A DNA stretch of 64,000 nt, taken from NCBI GenBank assembly GCA_946811185.2, contig OX328105.1:42904845-42968844 (forward strand). The letters are read 5' to 3'. The stretch comes from Hippopus hippopus (lineage: Eukaryota; Mollusca; Bivalvia; Cardiida; Cardiidae). The notes below the pieces were generated by a model that ran no database searches, had not been told where the DNA came from, and worked only from the letters and a program-made list of their open reading frames with translations. The position numbers were made by a program, and so were the translations under genes. Below are positions 15,001-30,000 of the stretch, piece after piece. Numbering within the stretch: the stretch's first letter is position 1; the number at the start of each line of letters is the position of its first letter.

Positions 15001-18000
15001 ATGCACTCTGCTCTTGACCTGCACAGTGCCGAAAAGCAGGTCAAAATACCGGTAAACAGTAAGTTTTGAGCTGATGTAGGGTTTATGATTATCTGTAACA
15101 AAGTCTGATAATTGGCTTTCAGGTAATTAATAAGCCCTTTACCAAACAATCATGAGTTTGATAACTTTGAGGAAAGATTCATGAAAACTTTGTAGCATAA
15201 GATTTTCCAACGCCTTCTCTTTCGGTGTCATTACAAGTTTGGATAATTTGGTAAAGGGTTAACACTTACCAAAAGGCATCACAGTTTAAATAATAAACAT
15301 TTAACCGTTAAACACACAATTTTGTATTTTAACAACACTGAAATAAAAGACTTTTGAAAACAATGAGTATAAAAGGAGAACATGCTGGAAACCAGCATTT
15401 TCTCCTTTTCCTACAAATTTTTCCTACCCTTTGAAATAGGATCCACGATTTGAAAATCATTTACTTTGTCATCTGCAAATGCTCCCAATTTGAACAAGGT
15501 TACACTTTCGTTGTTTGGTGAAGAGTTAATTTGTGTCACTAAGGTATGAACATAATCACAAGAAAGCTACCAAACATAGTCACAGAGAAAGAGCACCACA
15601 TGTGGTTGCCAATCCTAGGCTGTGGTTGTTTGATTTTATAAAATTATTATTAAATTATTATAAAATTGCAAGTTTTTTGGAAACTGAAAGTTGAAAAAGG
15701 GGCATATCATGTCAAAATGCTTTGATGGTTGCCTGACCCTGTTGTATGGATTATGCTTTTGATAGTTAACAACTTGTCCAAGTGTGAAGTAAATATCTTC
15801 AGTAACAACAGAGATATTATAAAATGTCAAAGTTTTTGCACTTCGACCCAGACGCTGACGCGGCCACCAGGGCTACGACACTAACTTTACAATTTCTTTG
15901 AAAACAGCCGACTTAATAAACAACTTCAACACCAAAAAGACCCTTCCCAAGATGGTGTACATGCCTAGATGTCGTGCATCTTGTGATTATGAAATGACTA
16001 CAGACCTGTTTGTAACAGATGTGAGGGTATTCACGTGCATAACAAAACAAAATGTTAATCATCGTCTCTCTAACATCTTCAAGGTGGTAAAATTGAATCT
16101 CAGGGAAACTACAAAGATACAACAAAACAAACAAAACATAAGCACTACTCACTATAGATGAACATGGTAAAGCTTCTACAAAATAAACAAGCAATGCATA
16201 ATAATGTAGACATGCATCAAGTGTTAGATGGAAGCATTGATTTTAGCTAAGAGAAAGCTGCATTTCTAAAACAGACATTGATGGAAAATAACCGCCCCTC
16301 TCTTCAGGAACAATGAGCACTATACAGACTTTGGGCAAGAACCTTCATTGTGCGGAGCACTTCTCACAATATATACCAGATTTGACCACAGCAGCTGCAT
16401 TCAAAAATATCTAGAAAAAGGCTTACAGGAAAGCATGTCAGTTTTTAACCTTTTACTACACAATCTTGTGTTTCAACAACCCTGAAGAAAATACCTTTTG
16501 AAATCATTGCTGGAAATGGAGAAGTGCTGCTAACCAGCATTTTCTCCTTTTCCCACATTGTTTTATAAATCATATCACAGACAATTCCTATCATCTAAGC
16601 CACAGTTGATTAGTCATCTGTCAATGTTTTCAATTTGGAAAAGTCTAACATTTTGCTGTTTAGTATACAGTTAACCCATTACCACACAATCCCTACTTTT
16701 GACAACCCTGAGAAAGAAGCCTTTAGAAAACATTGTGGGAAAAGGAGAAAATGCTGGTAACCAGCATTTTCTCCTTTTCCCACAATGTTTTCTACCCTTC
16801 ACAAATCAAATTTCAAATTTTCAGTCACTTTTATTTTGTCGTCTGCAAATGCTTTCGATTTGAACAAACCTAAAATTTTGTCATTTGGTAATGAGTTAAT
16901 ACTTGCAACTAATAAAAAAAAAAAAATAACCACAATAATAACATGCTTATAAGCTCTGTGACTGTCAGCATTTCACATACTTTTATCTCTGTGATTAAAT
17001 TCATATTTCCAATAAACTGGGTTGAGAAAAGTTTGTGATAGATTATTATAATATCACTTTTGTGTAATAATGACAAGCAGTATAAATAAACTTTAAAGCT
17101 TTGAAACAGAAAGTTTGCCTCAACCTGGTATCAAACTCAAAACCATCAGGTCACATGTCGGATGCGCTAACCACTGAGCTACCCAGCCGGGCAATAACTT
17201 TGTATAATTTTGAAATTTCATACTAAGCCGAGTTGAGCATCAAAAAAAGTTTTATAAGCACCGACCCTGAGCTTTATCCTGCTGTATATTAAGACCTCAT
17301 ATTTCAAGAGCAAATGTTGACAGTCTCAGATCTTACTGCAAGCCGTAGGAAACAGCATACACATAAGACTGAAATCCAGGGCTTTTAAAGAGCAAAAATG
17401 TCACAAAATTTTAAAAAAAAAGACCAATCTCCTTAGACTCCTTGTTACCCCACAAAATTTCAGATTAATTCAAATGGAAAGTATTTGCAGACGACAAATT
17501 CAATGTGACTTGAATGGTTGGACTTGTAGTTGAAAGGTTGAAATCTGTCTTTTTTGGGTTTGTTAAAAGTAGGGATTGTGTGGTGAAGGGTTAGACATGT
17601 TCAGGCATCTTTCTTGACTGTGCACAAAGGATGGCTTTAGTTCTTTTGAGGTCATAGATTTCAATCAGACTGATTTGAAAGCATTTGCAAAGGACACATT
17701 TAATGTGGTTTGAATCAGCAGAGCTGTCTTTGAAAGAGCAGAAAGCATTGTGAGAAAAGGACCAAATGCTGGTAACCAACCTTGTCTCCCAACTCACAAT
17801 GAATACTACCCTGTCAAGACCAATGCCATCATTTGAGACGCATTAAATGTGTTGTCAGGAAATGCTCTCAATTTGGACAAGTTGTAAATTTTTTTGTTTG
17901 GTACAGAGTTATGGAGATAAACTACTGCCTACAGAAAATGCTACAGTACTGTGCTTTAGTAAGTGATCACTAAACACCCAACTATAACCTAGCAATGATG

Positions 18001-21000
18001 ATAAATCAGACTATGATCTAATCAGTCTGATTTTATCTAGATTCTCTGTATATGCACCTGATAATGTCTTCAAAATCCTAAACCCTTTACCACTCAACCC
18101 CAAGTTTTAAAGATCCTGACAGAGAACCCTTTTGAAAACTATCGGAAAAGGAGAAAAGTGCAGTTACTTTCATTATTTTCTCCCTTTTCCAAAATGGTTT
18201 CTACCCTTTCATAGGTATATTTCATCATTTGAACCACATTAAATGTGTCATTTATAGATACTTCCAATATGGAAAAGTCTGAAAAATTTTTGTTTAGTGG
18301 AATTAATTTAAAGTTACTTTAACCCTTTACCATACTATCCCAAGTTTTAACGATCCTGAAGAAGAAAGCCTTTTGAAAACATTGTGGGAAAAGGAGAAAA
18401 TGCTGGCTAGCAATATTTTCTCCTTTTCCCACAATTTTCCACACTTTCCAAGTGAAATTCCAGTTTCAGAGTCACATTTACTTTGTTGCCTGCAAAGGCT
18501 TTCAATTGGGACAGGTCTAAAATTTTGATGTTTGGTACAGAGTTAACACTAGTAACACTGTATGATCAAAAGCCCTGGATTTAAATTATACAAGATATCC
18601 AGAGCAAAGAAAAGCATCACTATGACAACAATGGGGTACATGGCAACAAGGCATCACTATGACAACAATTGGGCACCTGTCTGTAAGAAACTTCTGGGTT
18701 AAGTTTTGCGTAAATAAATAATATGTCCACCATTAAATTTCTCAGCTGATTTGACTGAAAAAACTCAATCCTTGGGTACCTGAAAAGAATTATTTCAATG
18801 TCTATTCAAGTTAATGTTTTTTTACGGTTACCAGCATTTTCTCTTTTTCCACAGTGTTTTCTACCCAACCAAACACAAATTTTAATGTTTTAGTCACCTT
18901 TATTTTGTAGTCTGCAAACACTTTCAATTTGGACAAGTGTAAAATGTAATTTGGTAAAGAGTTAAATAGCTGTCATAATCTATGTACCAAGAATAAGCCT
19001 CTCATTGGATGAAAATTTCTGTTGTGAGAATGTTTATTTCGATAATTATGAAGTTCACAATTCAGCAAGAGCCTTAGCCAATTATTATTAAAGTTATACA
19101 AGAGCACTGCATGCTGTTGCCAATGCTCAGCTGCAATTGCTTTTAGAAATAGTTTCATTTTCAGTGAAAGTCCTGAGTTGAAAAAGGGGCATAACTGTAT
19201 AAAAAAATATTTTGATGGTTACCTGCCCTAGTTGTATGGGTTCAACTTTTGATACTTAACAACTAGTCCCTGTTTGTAGTAAATATCTTCAGTAATGACA
19301 GAGACATTAAAAAAATGTCAAAATTTTTGCACGACAACGCAGACTACTACAATGATGCAGATGACAGCAGTGCTTTCACAATACTCCAACATTTTCTTTG
19401 AAAAAAGCCAAGCTGACCAGTCATACATGAAAAGAATGTAAATAATGTTACAGAATAGGACAGAAAACATACTAAGCAATATAGGAATAGAGGTAACATC
19501 ATGGAAAAAGGTACTCTTACTGAGACATTGGCCTCTTTCTAATGATTTTTTCAAAAGTCATCTTCTTCAGGGGTGTAATAAGTTACACAAAATACTGTCC
19601 GGTAATGAATTAAAACATCCATGGCAGACTTTGTTAGGACTGCATATTTGTTACTTTCTCTTTTTTTTCCCCTGTCTCTTTCATGATTTCTATGAAACAA
19701 GAGCACTGCATGCGTTTGCCAACACTTGGCCACAGTGGCTTGATTTTTAGTGAAAATTCTCAGTTAAAAATGACACATAATTGTGTAAAAAGTATTTTGA
19801 TGGTTACCTGCTGTTGTATGGGCTTCCTTTTTGACAGTTAACAACTAGTTTGAGTTTGGAGTAATTATCTTCAATAATTACAGAGATACCATAAAATGCC
19901 AAAGATTTTGCACGTAAACACAGACAATGACAATGATGGCTATGACAACACCTCCCCTTTTTCTTCAAAAACATGGGTGCTAAAAATTAGTGCACTTACG
20001 TTCTAATTACATCCTGTTTTATCGTGAGTCGTAACTCATTGTCCAAGAAAAACCTGTTCCATGGGCTCTGTGAAAAGAAGATCATAAATAATGTTTTCAA
20101 ACAAATTAGTTTTGTTCATTATGTTTCCTGATATTAGGCCGAGCCTTTTACAACAAGTACATGTAATCCCATGTAACCAGCATCACCAACCAGAATCAAG
20201 CCCAACTGGGTAGCTCAGTGGTTAGCATATCTGACTCATGACTTGGTGGTTGCGGGATTGATACCTGGTTGAGGTAAACTTTCCTACTATTTTTGGACTC
20301 TCACCACTGATGCATGAGAAAAAAGTAGTTAGTGACTTCTAAATAGAGCTATGTCTGTAATTGTGTGAAGCCAGGAAACACATGGATATGTGGACTGACT
20401 GCTGTGATTTGACCTAAGCTGTTAAAACATCAAACTCCAATAAAAAGCTACCATGAATCAAACCCAAAGCCTATGACTTACAAATCCAAAGCTTTAACCC
20501 TTTACCAAACAACAAAATTCTAATCTTGTCCATATTAAAAACATCTGCAGACAACAAATTTAATGTAGCTCTTAGGATGGAATTTGTCACTGGAAGGGAA
20601 AACATTTGTGGGAAAAGAAGAGAATGCTGGTTACCAGCAACTGCTTCTTTTCCCACAATGTTTTCAAAAACTTCTTTCTCAGGGTTGTTGTTGTAAGGAT
20701 TAAGCACTCATTATAATGCATAAAAGACCTTCATGTAGCTGAAAATGAATTCGGATTAAAGAAAAGATGGAAGTATCTACAGCTAACTGGCTGCTTTTAA
20801 AGATAGCCTTTCACAAATAAACTTTACTGTGCTGTTTGGACATAACAGAGACAACAAAACATCAAGTTTACATCAATTGATGCTGTTTTATGCCACTTTC
20901 AACATGTATTATGAGTATTTTGGGTTGCAGCAGTATTATTGTAAGACTGTGATCTGTCACATGGAAACTTCAATCACAAACAATAGCACCGTAAGCCCCT

Positions 21001-24000
21001 TGAGTTTCTTTATCCTGTACACCATATTTATCAATAATTTACCCGTGTTTACACAGCTGACCAATATCTGAATCATTATAGACACTATAAAATTTTAATT
21101 TCGTTTTTTTCTCTGGCTGTAGAGATATATAGTTAACCCTTTACCAGACAATAAAATTTTGTCCGAATTGAAAGCATTTGCAGATGACAATTTCAATGTG
21201 GCTCAAATGGTACAATTTTTGTTTGTTAGTGTAAAAAACAAAGTGGGAAAAGGAAAAAATACTGGTTACCAGCATTTTCTTCTTTTCCCACAATGTTTTC
21301 AAAAGACTTCTTTCCGAGGATCGTTAAAAGTCGGCATTGTGCAGTAAAGGGTTAAGGGTTTAACACAATACAAACATGCAAGTACCCAGCAATGCAATAA
21401 AATATGGCAAGAAGGACAAAACTCACCTCTTCTTCCTGAGAGAGAGGATTGTTGACTGAAATATCCACAGAGTCTACTGCTGTTCTTGGATTAACTATCA
21501 GCTGTAAATAGAAAATATAATGGAAGGTTGAAGGCACAATCCTTTGCTAGCCAATGTCAAAAGCTAAACTGTCTTTTTCATACACTTTACCAAGCAATTG
21601 TGTTTTTATGACTTGAGAAAAATTGCTTTTGAAATAATGGTGGGTAAAGGAGAAAATGCTGGATACCTGCATTTCATTCTTTGCTCACAGTGCTTTCAAT
21701 TCTTTCTGGATTGTTTGGTAAAGGGTTCACACCAACTTCAATATTTTTCAGTTAATTAGCAGCGGCCAGTGCACCTATTCAAGCTTACCTGGAGTTTAAT
21801 TTATTAGTACTTATAAAAGCACTGCTGCAAAACCAGCCAGTTTTTAAAACAATCAACAAGCAACCTGTCAAATAGTGTAATCTGTTTGTTGTTTAACACA
21901 ATTTTCAACAATATTTCTGCTATATCACAGCTATTAAAAATACATTTATTCTAACAATCAACAGGATCTGGAGGTAGAATGGTCTTTAGACATGCTGAAA
22001 ATTTACAAATGCAAAAAAGTTTCAACCCATGTCAGCCAGCATGAATTGTGCAGGCTGATAAGGGTTGATACGTTTTTCACATATGCATGAGCCCCCTTTT
22101 CACAGAGCATGGCTCATATATTTTGTGTTCATTTAAAAAAAAAAAAGCATCATCAGGGTAAGAAACTTGGACGACATCTTCATGTTTGAGTATTATTATC
22201 TCTTTACCGCGACAAAAAATTTTGACCATTCCAAGTTGAAAGAATTGGCAGACAAATAATTAAATGAAACTCAAAATGATGAAATTTGTCTGTGATAGGG
22301 TTGAAAACATTGCAGGAAAAGGCGAAAATGCTGGTTACCAGCATTTTCTTCTTTTCCCACAATGTTTTCCAATGGCCTCTTTCCCAAGACAAAAACTCAA
22401 AAAGGGTTAAGTAGAGTGCTCATTAATTATTTATCACACAACCAATTTTCTCATTCAATTAGAGTCTCACACAATCACCAATAACAGCCATCAAGGGAAT
22501 CGAGATTTTTTTGTTACTTGTACTGTATAAGTATTTCCAGCCAAAACATTGAGGTGAAAATGATAGGAATTGTCTATGAAAGGGAAGAAAATATTGTGGG
22601 AATTTGAGAAAATACTATTTACTCCTTTACCTACAATATGTTTTAAAGCTTTTATCCTAAGGGGTGTTCAGACACAGGATTTTGTGGTGTAGTGATAATT
22701 CCTAGTTTTTCTTTTGCCTAGATCTTTATGTGCTTTTTTATCCAAATTACATGGAACTTCAGGGTTTGGGTTACTCTAAATGACACAATCCTGAGATTTA
22801 ATGACCCTGAGGGAAGAAACTTTAAAAAACATCATGGGGAAACGAGACAATGCTGGTAACAAGTATTTTCTCCTTTTCCCACTATGTTTTCTTCCCTTCC
22901 AAAACAAATTTCTTTTTTTGAGTCCCATTTATTTTGACGCTTGCAAATGCTTTCAATTTGGACAAGTCTAAAATTTTGTCATGTGGGAAATAATTAAAGC
23001 AGAAGGAGCTTATAACAACAGATTTGTTCTACATCCCTCTATGTTTTATTAAGCAATATTCTTAACTCTTTACCAAACAATCTCATTTCAGACACAATCA
23101 ATTTAAAGCATCTGCACACAACTAATTCAATGTAGCACAAGAGATGAAATTTTGTTGAACAGATAGAAAACATTATAGGAAATACTGTCCTCTAAAGGGT
23201 CCTTGAAACTCTGGATCGTGTGGCAAAGGGTTAAGGAACATTACAAAAACCCCTAAAAAAGACTACGGCATGCGGAGTAATTACCTGTGAAAGAGGCCTT
23301 TTGAAAACATTCAGCATTTTCTTCTTTTCACACAATGCTTTCTATCCTTTGAAAGACAAATTTTATGCTTTGAGTGACATTTTAATATGTCATCTGCAAA
23401 TGCTTTCAATTTGGGCCAGTGTAAAATTTTGTTGTTAGAGTTAATCCTTTGCCACACAATGCCCAGTTTTAACAACCATAAAGAAGGAGGCTTTTGAAAA
23501 TACATGTATAGTGGGAAATAATAATTAGGGTTGACTATTGAGGCCAAAATCTACTATTGCGATAGTACTGACATTGGAAAAAATACTATTGCAATAGTAT
23601 TGATATTGCCTGTTACTATTGCAATACTATTGGATGAATTGCAAGAGATGAATTTCACCAAATTACATCTTGAAACCATGTTTTAGACTAATACTTTCTC
23701 CAAGTAGTTTAAATTCTACTTGAGTATAGTTTTGAATAGCAAATAAAGGGGAAAACAGAGTTCAATGCAAGATGCTCAATAAATTTCAATGACAATTTTT
23801 TCTAAATGCAGATGGTTCACAAACAATTTAACATACCTAATTACTCTGAACTTTTGAAGAAGTCAACTTTTAAGTCTGATTGATATACAACAGCAAGCAA
23901 AGCACAAAATGCTGACAAATGCTGGTGGTTCATAAACACACCAAATAAAAAGTAATTATAAAGCAACTTTAAACTTTCAAAGAAATCACCTTTTAAATGC

Positions 24001-27000
24001 CAGCCCTTAAGGTTGTTTTGAGTTGCTAGAATTTATCTAATTTTACCCATAATTGGCCAATATATTCAGACAGAAAAAATAATTATTTTTGTTAAGTCTC
24101 CAAATCTTTAGGAAATTATCATTCTGAAAAAAAAGGGGGTGGCCGAAATAATAGGTTTTACCTTGTTGTATGTGTATCCAAAAAGTGTGTTATTTTAAGA
24201 TATTTGTATAAATTTACTGCTTATAGTCATTAAAAAGCTGAAAAGACGATCTGAAGTGACTCTGATCGGACAATGTCAGAGACATTTTGTTGTGTCATGG
24301 GTTTCCGTGTTTTTCACTCCGATCAGTTTTTCATGTCTGTTAATTTCTGGCTAGGTATTTCCACATGATTTGACAAAAAGATTGTCAATGAGGGTAACAA
24401 GTAACTTCAAAACCTGTAATTTTTCACAAGAAAAGCGTATAATGGCCCTTTTTGTCCATGCATTTTCTTACGCGAAGTCTGGGGTGTAACCAGAATTTGT
24501 TACGTGAATTTCAATTCTATAACGTGATTTACACAATAATTTGCGCGAGTGGGAACACTGTTAAACAATATCTTACCTTTTTTAGCCCGAGAAAGGAGTA
24601 GCTTTCTAATACGAGTTAAGTCATAGTACAGAAGTGGATGGTATAGATCCAAGATCAGACAGCGTGTTCTGTTTAGTCTGATGTCTATCTACACCATCCG
24701 CCAACTTTGAAACTCGCCATCTTGCCATCAGCAGAGTAAATCAGAACGACCATGATGTAGATCTATATTAAAAGCCATCTGTCTACAAGATGCCTGTCGG
24801 CCTGTCGTGGGTACACAAATGTTTGCAGTAAAATTTGGATAAGGGGTATGACGTAACACGCAAATCATTCGAAGCGACTGAGTTGTAACGCACCTGTTTA
24901 ATTTACACACTTAAACTGGTCTGCTCGAAGAAACTTATATCTGGCTGCAGGTCGACCTCCAATCAATTCAAAGTGACCATGCAATAAGCCTATTTCATGC
25001 ATGATTTACATGTACACCAGCTGATAAAGCCTTTTTGCATTTAGTAATATAGCTGTTTCAAGAACACGCCAGTTGTGTCACGTTTTGTGTAGTCAGCATA
25101 AAAAAGTGCGGCTGTTTTCTAAAAATTAATCTAATTCCTTGCAGCCGAAATAAAAAGAATGCATTCGAAATGGATTACTGATAAATAAAGAAAAGAAAGA
25201 ACGAGGTTTAGTATTCATTTTTCATAGTAGGTTTATTTATTGCTTATGGAGGGACAACACGCATGGTTATGGTTTTGGCGGCCTGTGTAGATTAAGATTA
25301 GACTGTAGGCAGACTGTTTGGCCTGATCTTTGATCTAAATCCACACTTTTCGCTTTGGTGAGAAGTTTTTAACAAAAACACCCTTAGTGTTGCAATTATT
25401 TTGGTCTAGTTTCAGGACTTAAAATTACCGCTGAGTTAATCAGCTCTCGAAGGATTCGTTTTCGTAACGATGAACATTGCTATGCAGAAATGAATATTAT
25501 GCAGCCGATCATTATTGAAAACATATTCCAAAAAATTACCCGTCAAATATTTTGGGAAATTAACTTTACGGAATGTCCGAATATTTAGGAAAACTTGCTT
25601 TTGGAAGTGTTCAGAGAAAGAATTAAAAAATAAATTATTTTTGTAAAATAATTAAACGTTTCCGAACTTTTAGGGCGTCCGAATACATTAGCGAATTGCA
25701 GTATTTTCTCTCTCTTTCTTGTCAGTGAAACTATCGAAACTATCAATATTTGAGGTAACTATCGGCGATAGTTATCGATTTTCAACATAACAATCGATGC
25801 AGTAGCATCGACACGCTCACCATCGCGATCCATTGATAGTCCAATGTATCGTTACACCCCTAATAATAATAGAGATATGATAAAATCTGAAAGTTTTCAC
25901 ATCACAATGCAGGGCTGTGGGAACACCTCACTGTATTCTTTGAAAAAAACCAAACAAAAAGATCATATTTACTTTCTGTTTCAGTTCTGTATATTTATTT
26001 CTTTGTTTTGTTGTTTTAGCTATCCATTGTGTTGAATCTTCTGGCAAAACCTCCAAAAATAGCTGAAACATAGAGCATAAAGATGAATGTACACTTTAGA
26101 TTGCTTTTTGTAGGTGTTGTATGCTATATCTAAAGGAAATGGCACCAACATTTGAGATTCTGTGAAAAAAGGGCTTAATGCAATAGCCAAAACATATCGA
26201 CCCAGGTATCGAGCCAGGTCAATCCATACAGGCTGACCCGAGTCAAAACTTTTTGCTATTGATTGATTTCTGCATGTCAAAGGACCATTCTACCTCATGT
26301 TGCAGTTGGTTGTCAGACAAAATGGATTTCATGGATTCATAATTATGTGATGACTTGCTTGATATAATGCATCAGGAAAATGCATTCAACCCACTTTTGC
26401 CAGAGCATGGCTCATTTATTTATTTCTTCCATAAAAACTATCTTCAACCAGTCTCTAAACTCTTTAACAAACAAAAAGATTTCAGAGTCGTCCAAATTCA
26501 AAGCATTTGCAGAGGACAAACTCAGTATGGCTAAAAAATATGGAATTTGTCTTTTAATTTGTCTGGTTGCCAATATCTTCTTTTCCCAAAACCTTTTCTA
26601 CTTTTTCAAGGGAAAATCTCATCATTCGAGCCACAGTTATTTTTTCATCTTGAAATGCTTTTAATTTGGACAGGTCTAAAGATTTTGATGTGTAGTTAAG
26701 GGTTAAGTACAAAAAAATGATCCAGGACTGGCAAATGCTTTCAATTTCTACAAATCTAAAATTTTGTCATCTGGTTGAGAGTCAAGTAAATGAAGAGGAT
26801 CCAGAAATTGCACTTTCAAGGCCGATCTCAAAGCAGTACCTCACAAAATATTTGACATTGTAGATTCGAGACCAGATTGTACATCCTGGTGGCTCTGTTG
26901 GTAAAGTACAGGATGTGAAACCAGGGGGTTGCTTGTTGGAATCCTAAGCTTGGCCAACTTCTTACCAAGGATTTGTGAGAGTCATCACAACAGGTTTCAT

Positions 27001-30000
27001 TCCTATCTCACAGCCAATAGCTGTTTCGATGATGGTTCTGTGGGAAAAGAGCCAGTGGCTTAGGAAGAAACTCGTACAAAATGAATTGAAAAAAAAAAAA
27101 TCCTAAAAAAAAAAGATTGGTACACTGGCTGCTGCGATATAACTGAAATACATGTAATGTTGAAAACAGCGAGAAACACTACATAATCAATCAATCTCTC
27201 TCCCAAAGTAACACAGGTTGTGCTCAACAATTTAAAGGGTAAACAAATTACTGCAGTAATTTCGTCTGCATCAACCCTTTCCTGCACAATCCCAAGTTTT
27301 AATGACCCTAAAGGAGAATATACCAGAATTTTCTCTTTTTCCCAATATGTTTTCTATCCTTCTAAAGCAAATTTCAATTTCTGAGTCACTTTTATTTTGT
27401 CATATGCAAATGCTTTCAATTTGGACCTGTCTAAAATTTTGTTGCCTGGTAAACATTTAAATCTCCATGATAATTTACCATAGCAAAACGTAATGTAAAA
27501 ATTTGTCCATTAAGCCTTTACCACACTTTCCCAAGTTTTAATGTTCTAACGATGCCAAAAAAAAAGGTTTTAGAAACATTTTAGAAAAAGGAGGAAATAC
27601 TAGTTACCAGCATTCCCTCCTATTCCAGCAATGTTTTTTCACCATTCATAGACAAATCTTAACATCTGAGCCACATGAAATTTGTTGTCCGCAAATGCTT
27701 TCAAATTGGACCTGTCAAAAATTTTGTCCTTTGGTAAAGAGTTAAATGACTGGAAAGTGATGTTGGAAATACATAAAGCAATATGAAACAAGATCTTTAG
27801 GATGAGAGCCTGCTTCAATTCTAGCATCATGACATGGACTTTTTATGTCAACCCTTTACCACACAGTCATGAGTTTTAAAGTCCCTGACAAAGAAGCCTT
27901 TTGAAAACATTTTTGGGAAAAGAAGAAAATGCTGGTAACCAGCATTTTCTTCTTTTCCCACAATGTTTTTAGACCCTTTTACAGACATGTCTTTTCATTT
28001 CAGCCTCAATGAATTTGTCATCTGTAAATGCATTTTGAACAGGATGTGTAAAATTTCGTTGTCTGGTGAGGGGTTAATCCTCAGAGCGCAGATTACAATT
28101 AACAGACATTTTCAGCCTTAAAGTACGAGCCAAATAATTGCATGGTTAACTCTTTACCACACAGCAAAATTTTAGACTGGTCCGAATTGAAAGCATTTGC
28201 AGACGACAAATTAATGGTGGCTCAATGAAGTTTGTCCTTGATCTGGTGGGAAACATTGTGGGAAAAGGAGAAAATGCTGGTTACCAGCATTTTCTCCTTT
28301 TCTCACAGTGTTTTCGAAAGCCCTTTTTTTTAAGGATCGTTAAAACTCGGGATTGTGTGATAAAGGGTTAAGCATGTCTATGGTCTCTCAGCAAAGCCAA
28401 TAGAGTAGATCAAAAATCAGACTGCATAGTCTGATCTTGATCTACACTGACCACACAGGCAACTAAAGTTGTGAAAGGTGCTTTGGGGGATTAAATGTCT
28501 TTGATTAGGGCATCTTCCATAATATGATTTCATTTTTCTCTTATCTCTTTCAAAACAACAAATACTAGGCTCCTCTCAATAATAAAATCCCAAGCTTTAA
28601 CAACCCTTAGAAAGAAGGCCCTAGAAAACAGTGGGAAAAGGAGAAAATGCTGGTAACCAGCATTTTCTCCTTTTCGCACATGTTTTCTTATCCTTCCAAA
28701 GACATCTCTCAACATTTGGGTCATATCTAATTTGTCTCGGCGAATACTTTCAATTTAGAAAAATCTAAAATTTTTTCGTCTGGTAAAGAGTTGTCACACT
28801 TGCAAAAGGATATGCATTTTACCTTCCATGCAATACTTCTAAATCTGCTACTGCGTAAATTTCCCTTTAATGAGTAGTTTCTTAGGTGCCTAAGGTAGTT
28901 TGGTTTAGTAAACAACTTCTCCCATTCAACACTGAAAGAGAAAATATCAGTTTATTATAAACCAGTAAACATTCTGGTCCAAATACATGTGTAGCAAGCG
29001 GATAAAACATCACATACGACAGAAAAAATTCTGAAAAAATGATTTGCGATTTGCGATTAGTAAGTGTGGCTCAAATGATGAAAATTGTATTGAAGGGGTA
29101 GAAAACATTGTGGGAAGAGCAGACAATGCTGGTTACCAGCATTTTCTCCTATTCCCACAATGTTTTCAAAAGCTTTCTTTCACAACTGTTTTCAATTTAA
29201 ACAGTAAACATAGAGAAAAAAAGTTAATTCATCTTTTACTCAAGATATAACATTCCCAAAAATAGACACAAAATGGCTGCCAAACATGGTAAAATTTCTT
29301 TTTTTTCAGATATACATGTTATAAACGACTTCAAAAAGCGCTTTAGGTAAGGAAATGTTTCATAATTTGTCCTTGGTCATGTGTGTCACTATAAGTAATT
29401 GCATTTCTCTGTAATACAGATTGAGCCTACAAAACAGAAAGTCAGTACAGAGGTGTAGGTTTTCTCATGGAAAATTCATAATAGAATTAAGAAGTACATA
29501 AACCTCCAAACATGACAAGAAGTATCGTGAACATCTCACTATTGAGACTTGAGTTACATTTGCTGTCTGCAAATGCTTCAACATGGAAAAATCTAAAATT
29601 CTGTCCTCTAGTAAACAGCTGACGGGTTACTTCTCTTACAAATTTGCAGCAGACAATTTTGAAACCAGCAATGTAAATACATCATATAATGATGAGTTAA
29701 ATTTAAAATATAAATACATTAAGCTACAGAGAAATTCTTGTTTTTGAAATAATTTCAATTGGCAGTTTGCTGCAAAATGGCAAAGTCTAAAATCATTTAT
29801 ACTTGGAACTATGTCAGTTCACATACTCTGGCATGAACATACCTCCAATATTTCCTATGTAAAGAAATATCCATCTAACAAACAACAAAATTTCGATACA
29901 TCCAAATTGAAAGTATTTGCAGCCGACAAATTGAGGTGGCAGCAATGATAGAATTAATGTCTTCAAAAAGGAAAAAACATGTTGAAAAAGGAGAAAATGC

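Noticed and set aside
23526..25862. Additional gene exons inside the hAT-like element (for example near 24560-24620)
   Set aside because: Donor-like GGTAAGA is present, but no acceptor or phase-compatible coding sequence was found, and the segment is within the transposon.
28530..28600. Minus-strand VFVVLKEIREK, resembling part of TBC1D5
   Set aside because: No splice sites flank it and it lies in H1 sequence. The true exon 4 was found at 25973-26062 with exact phase.
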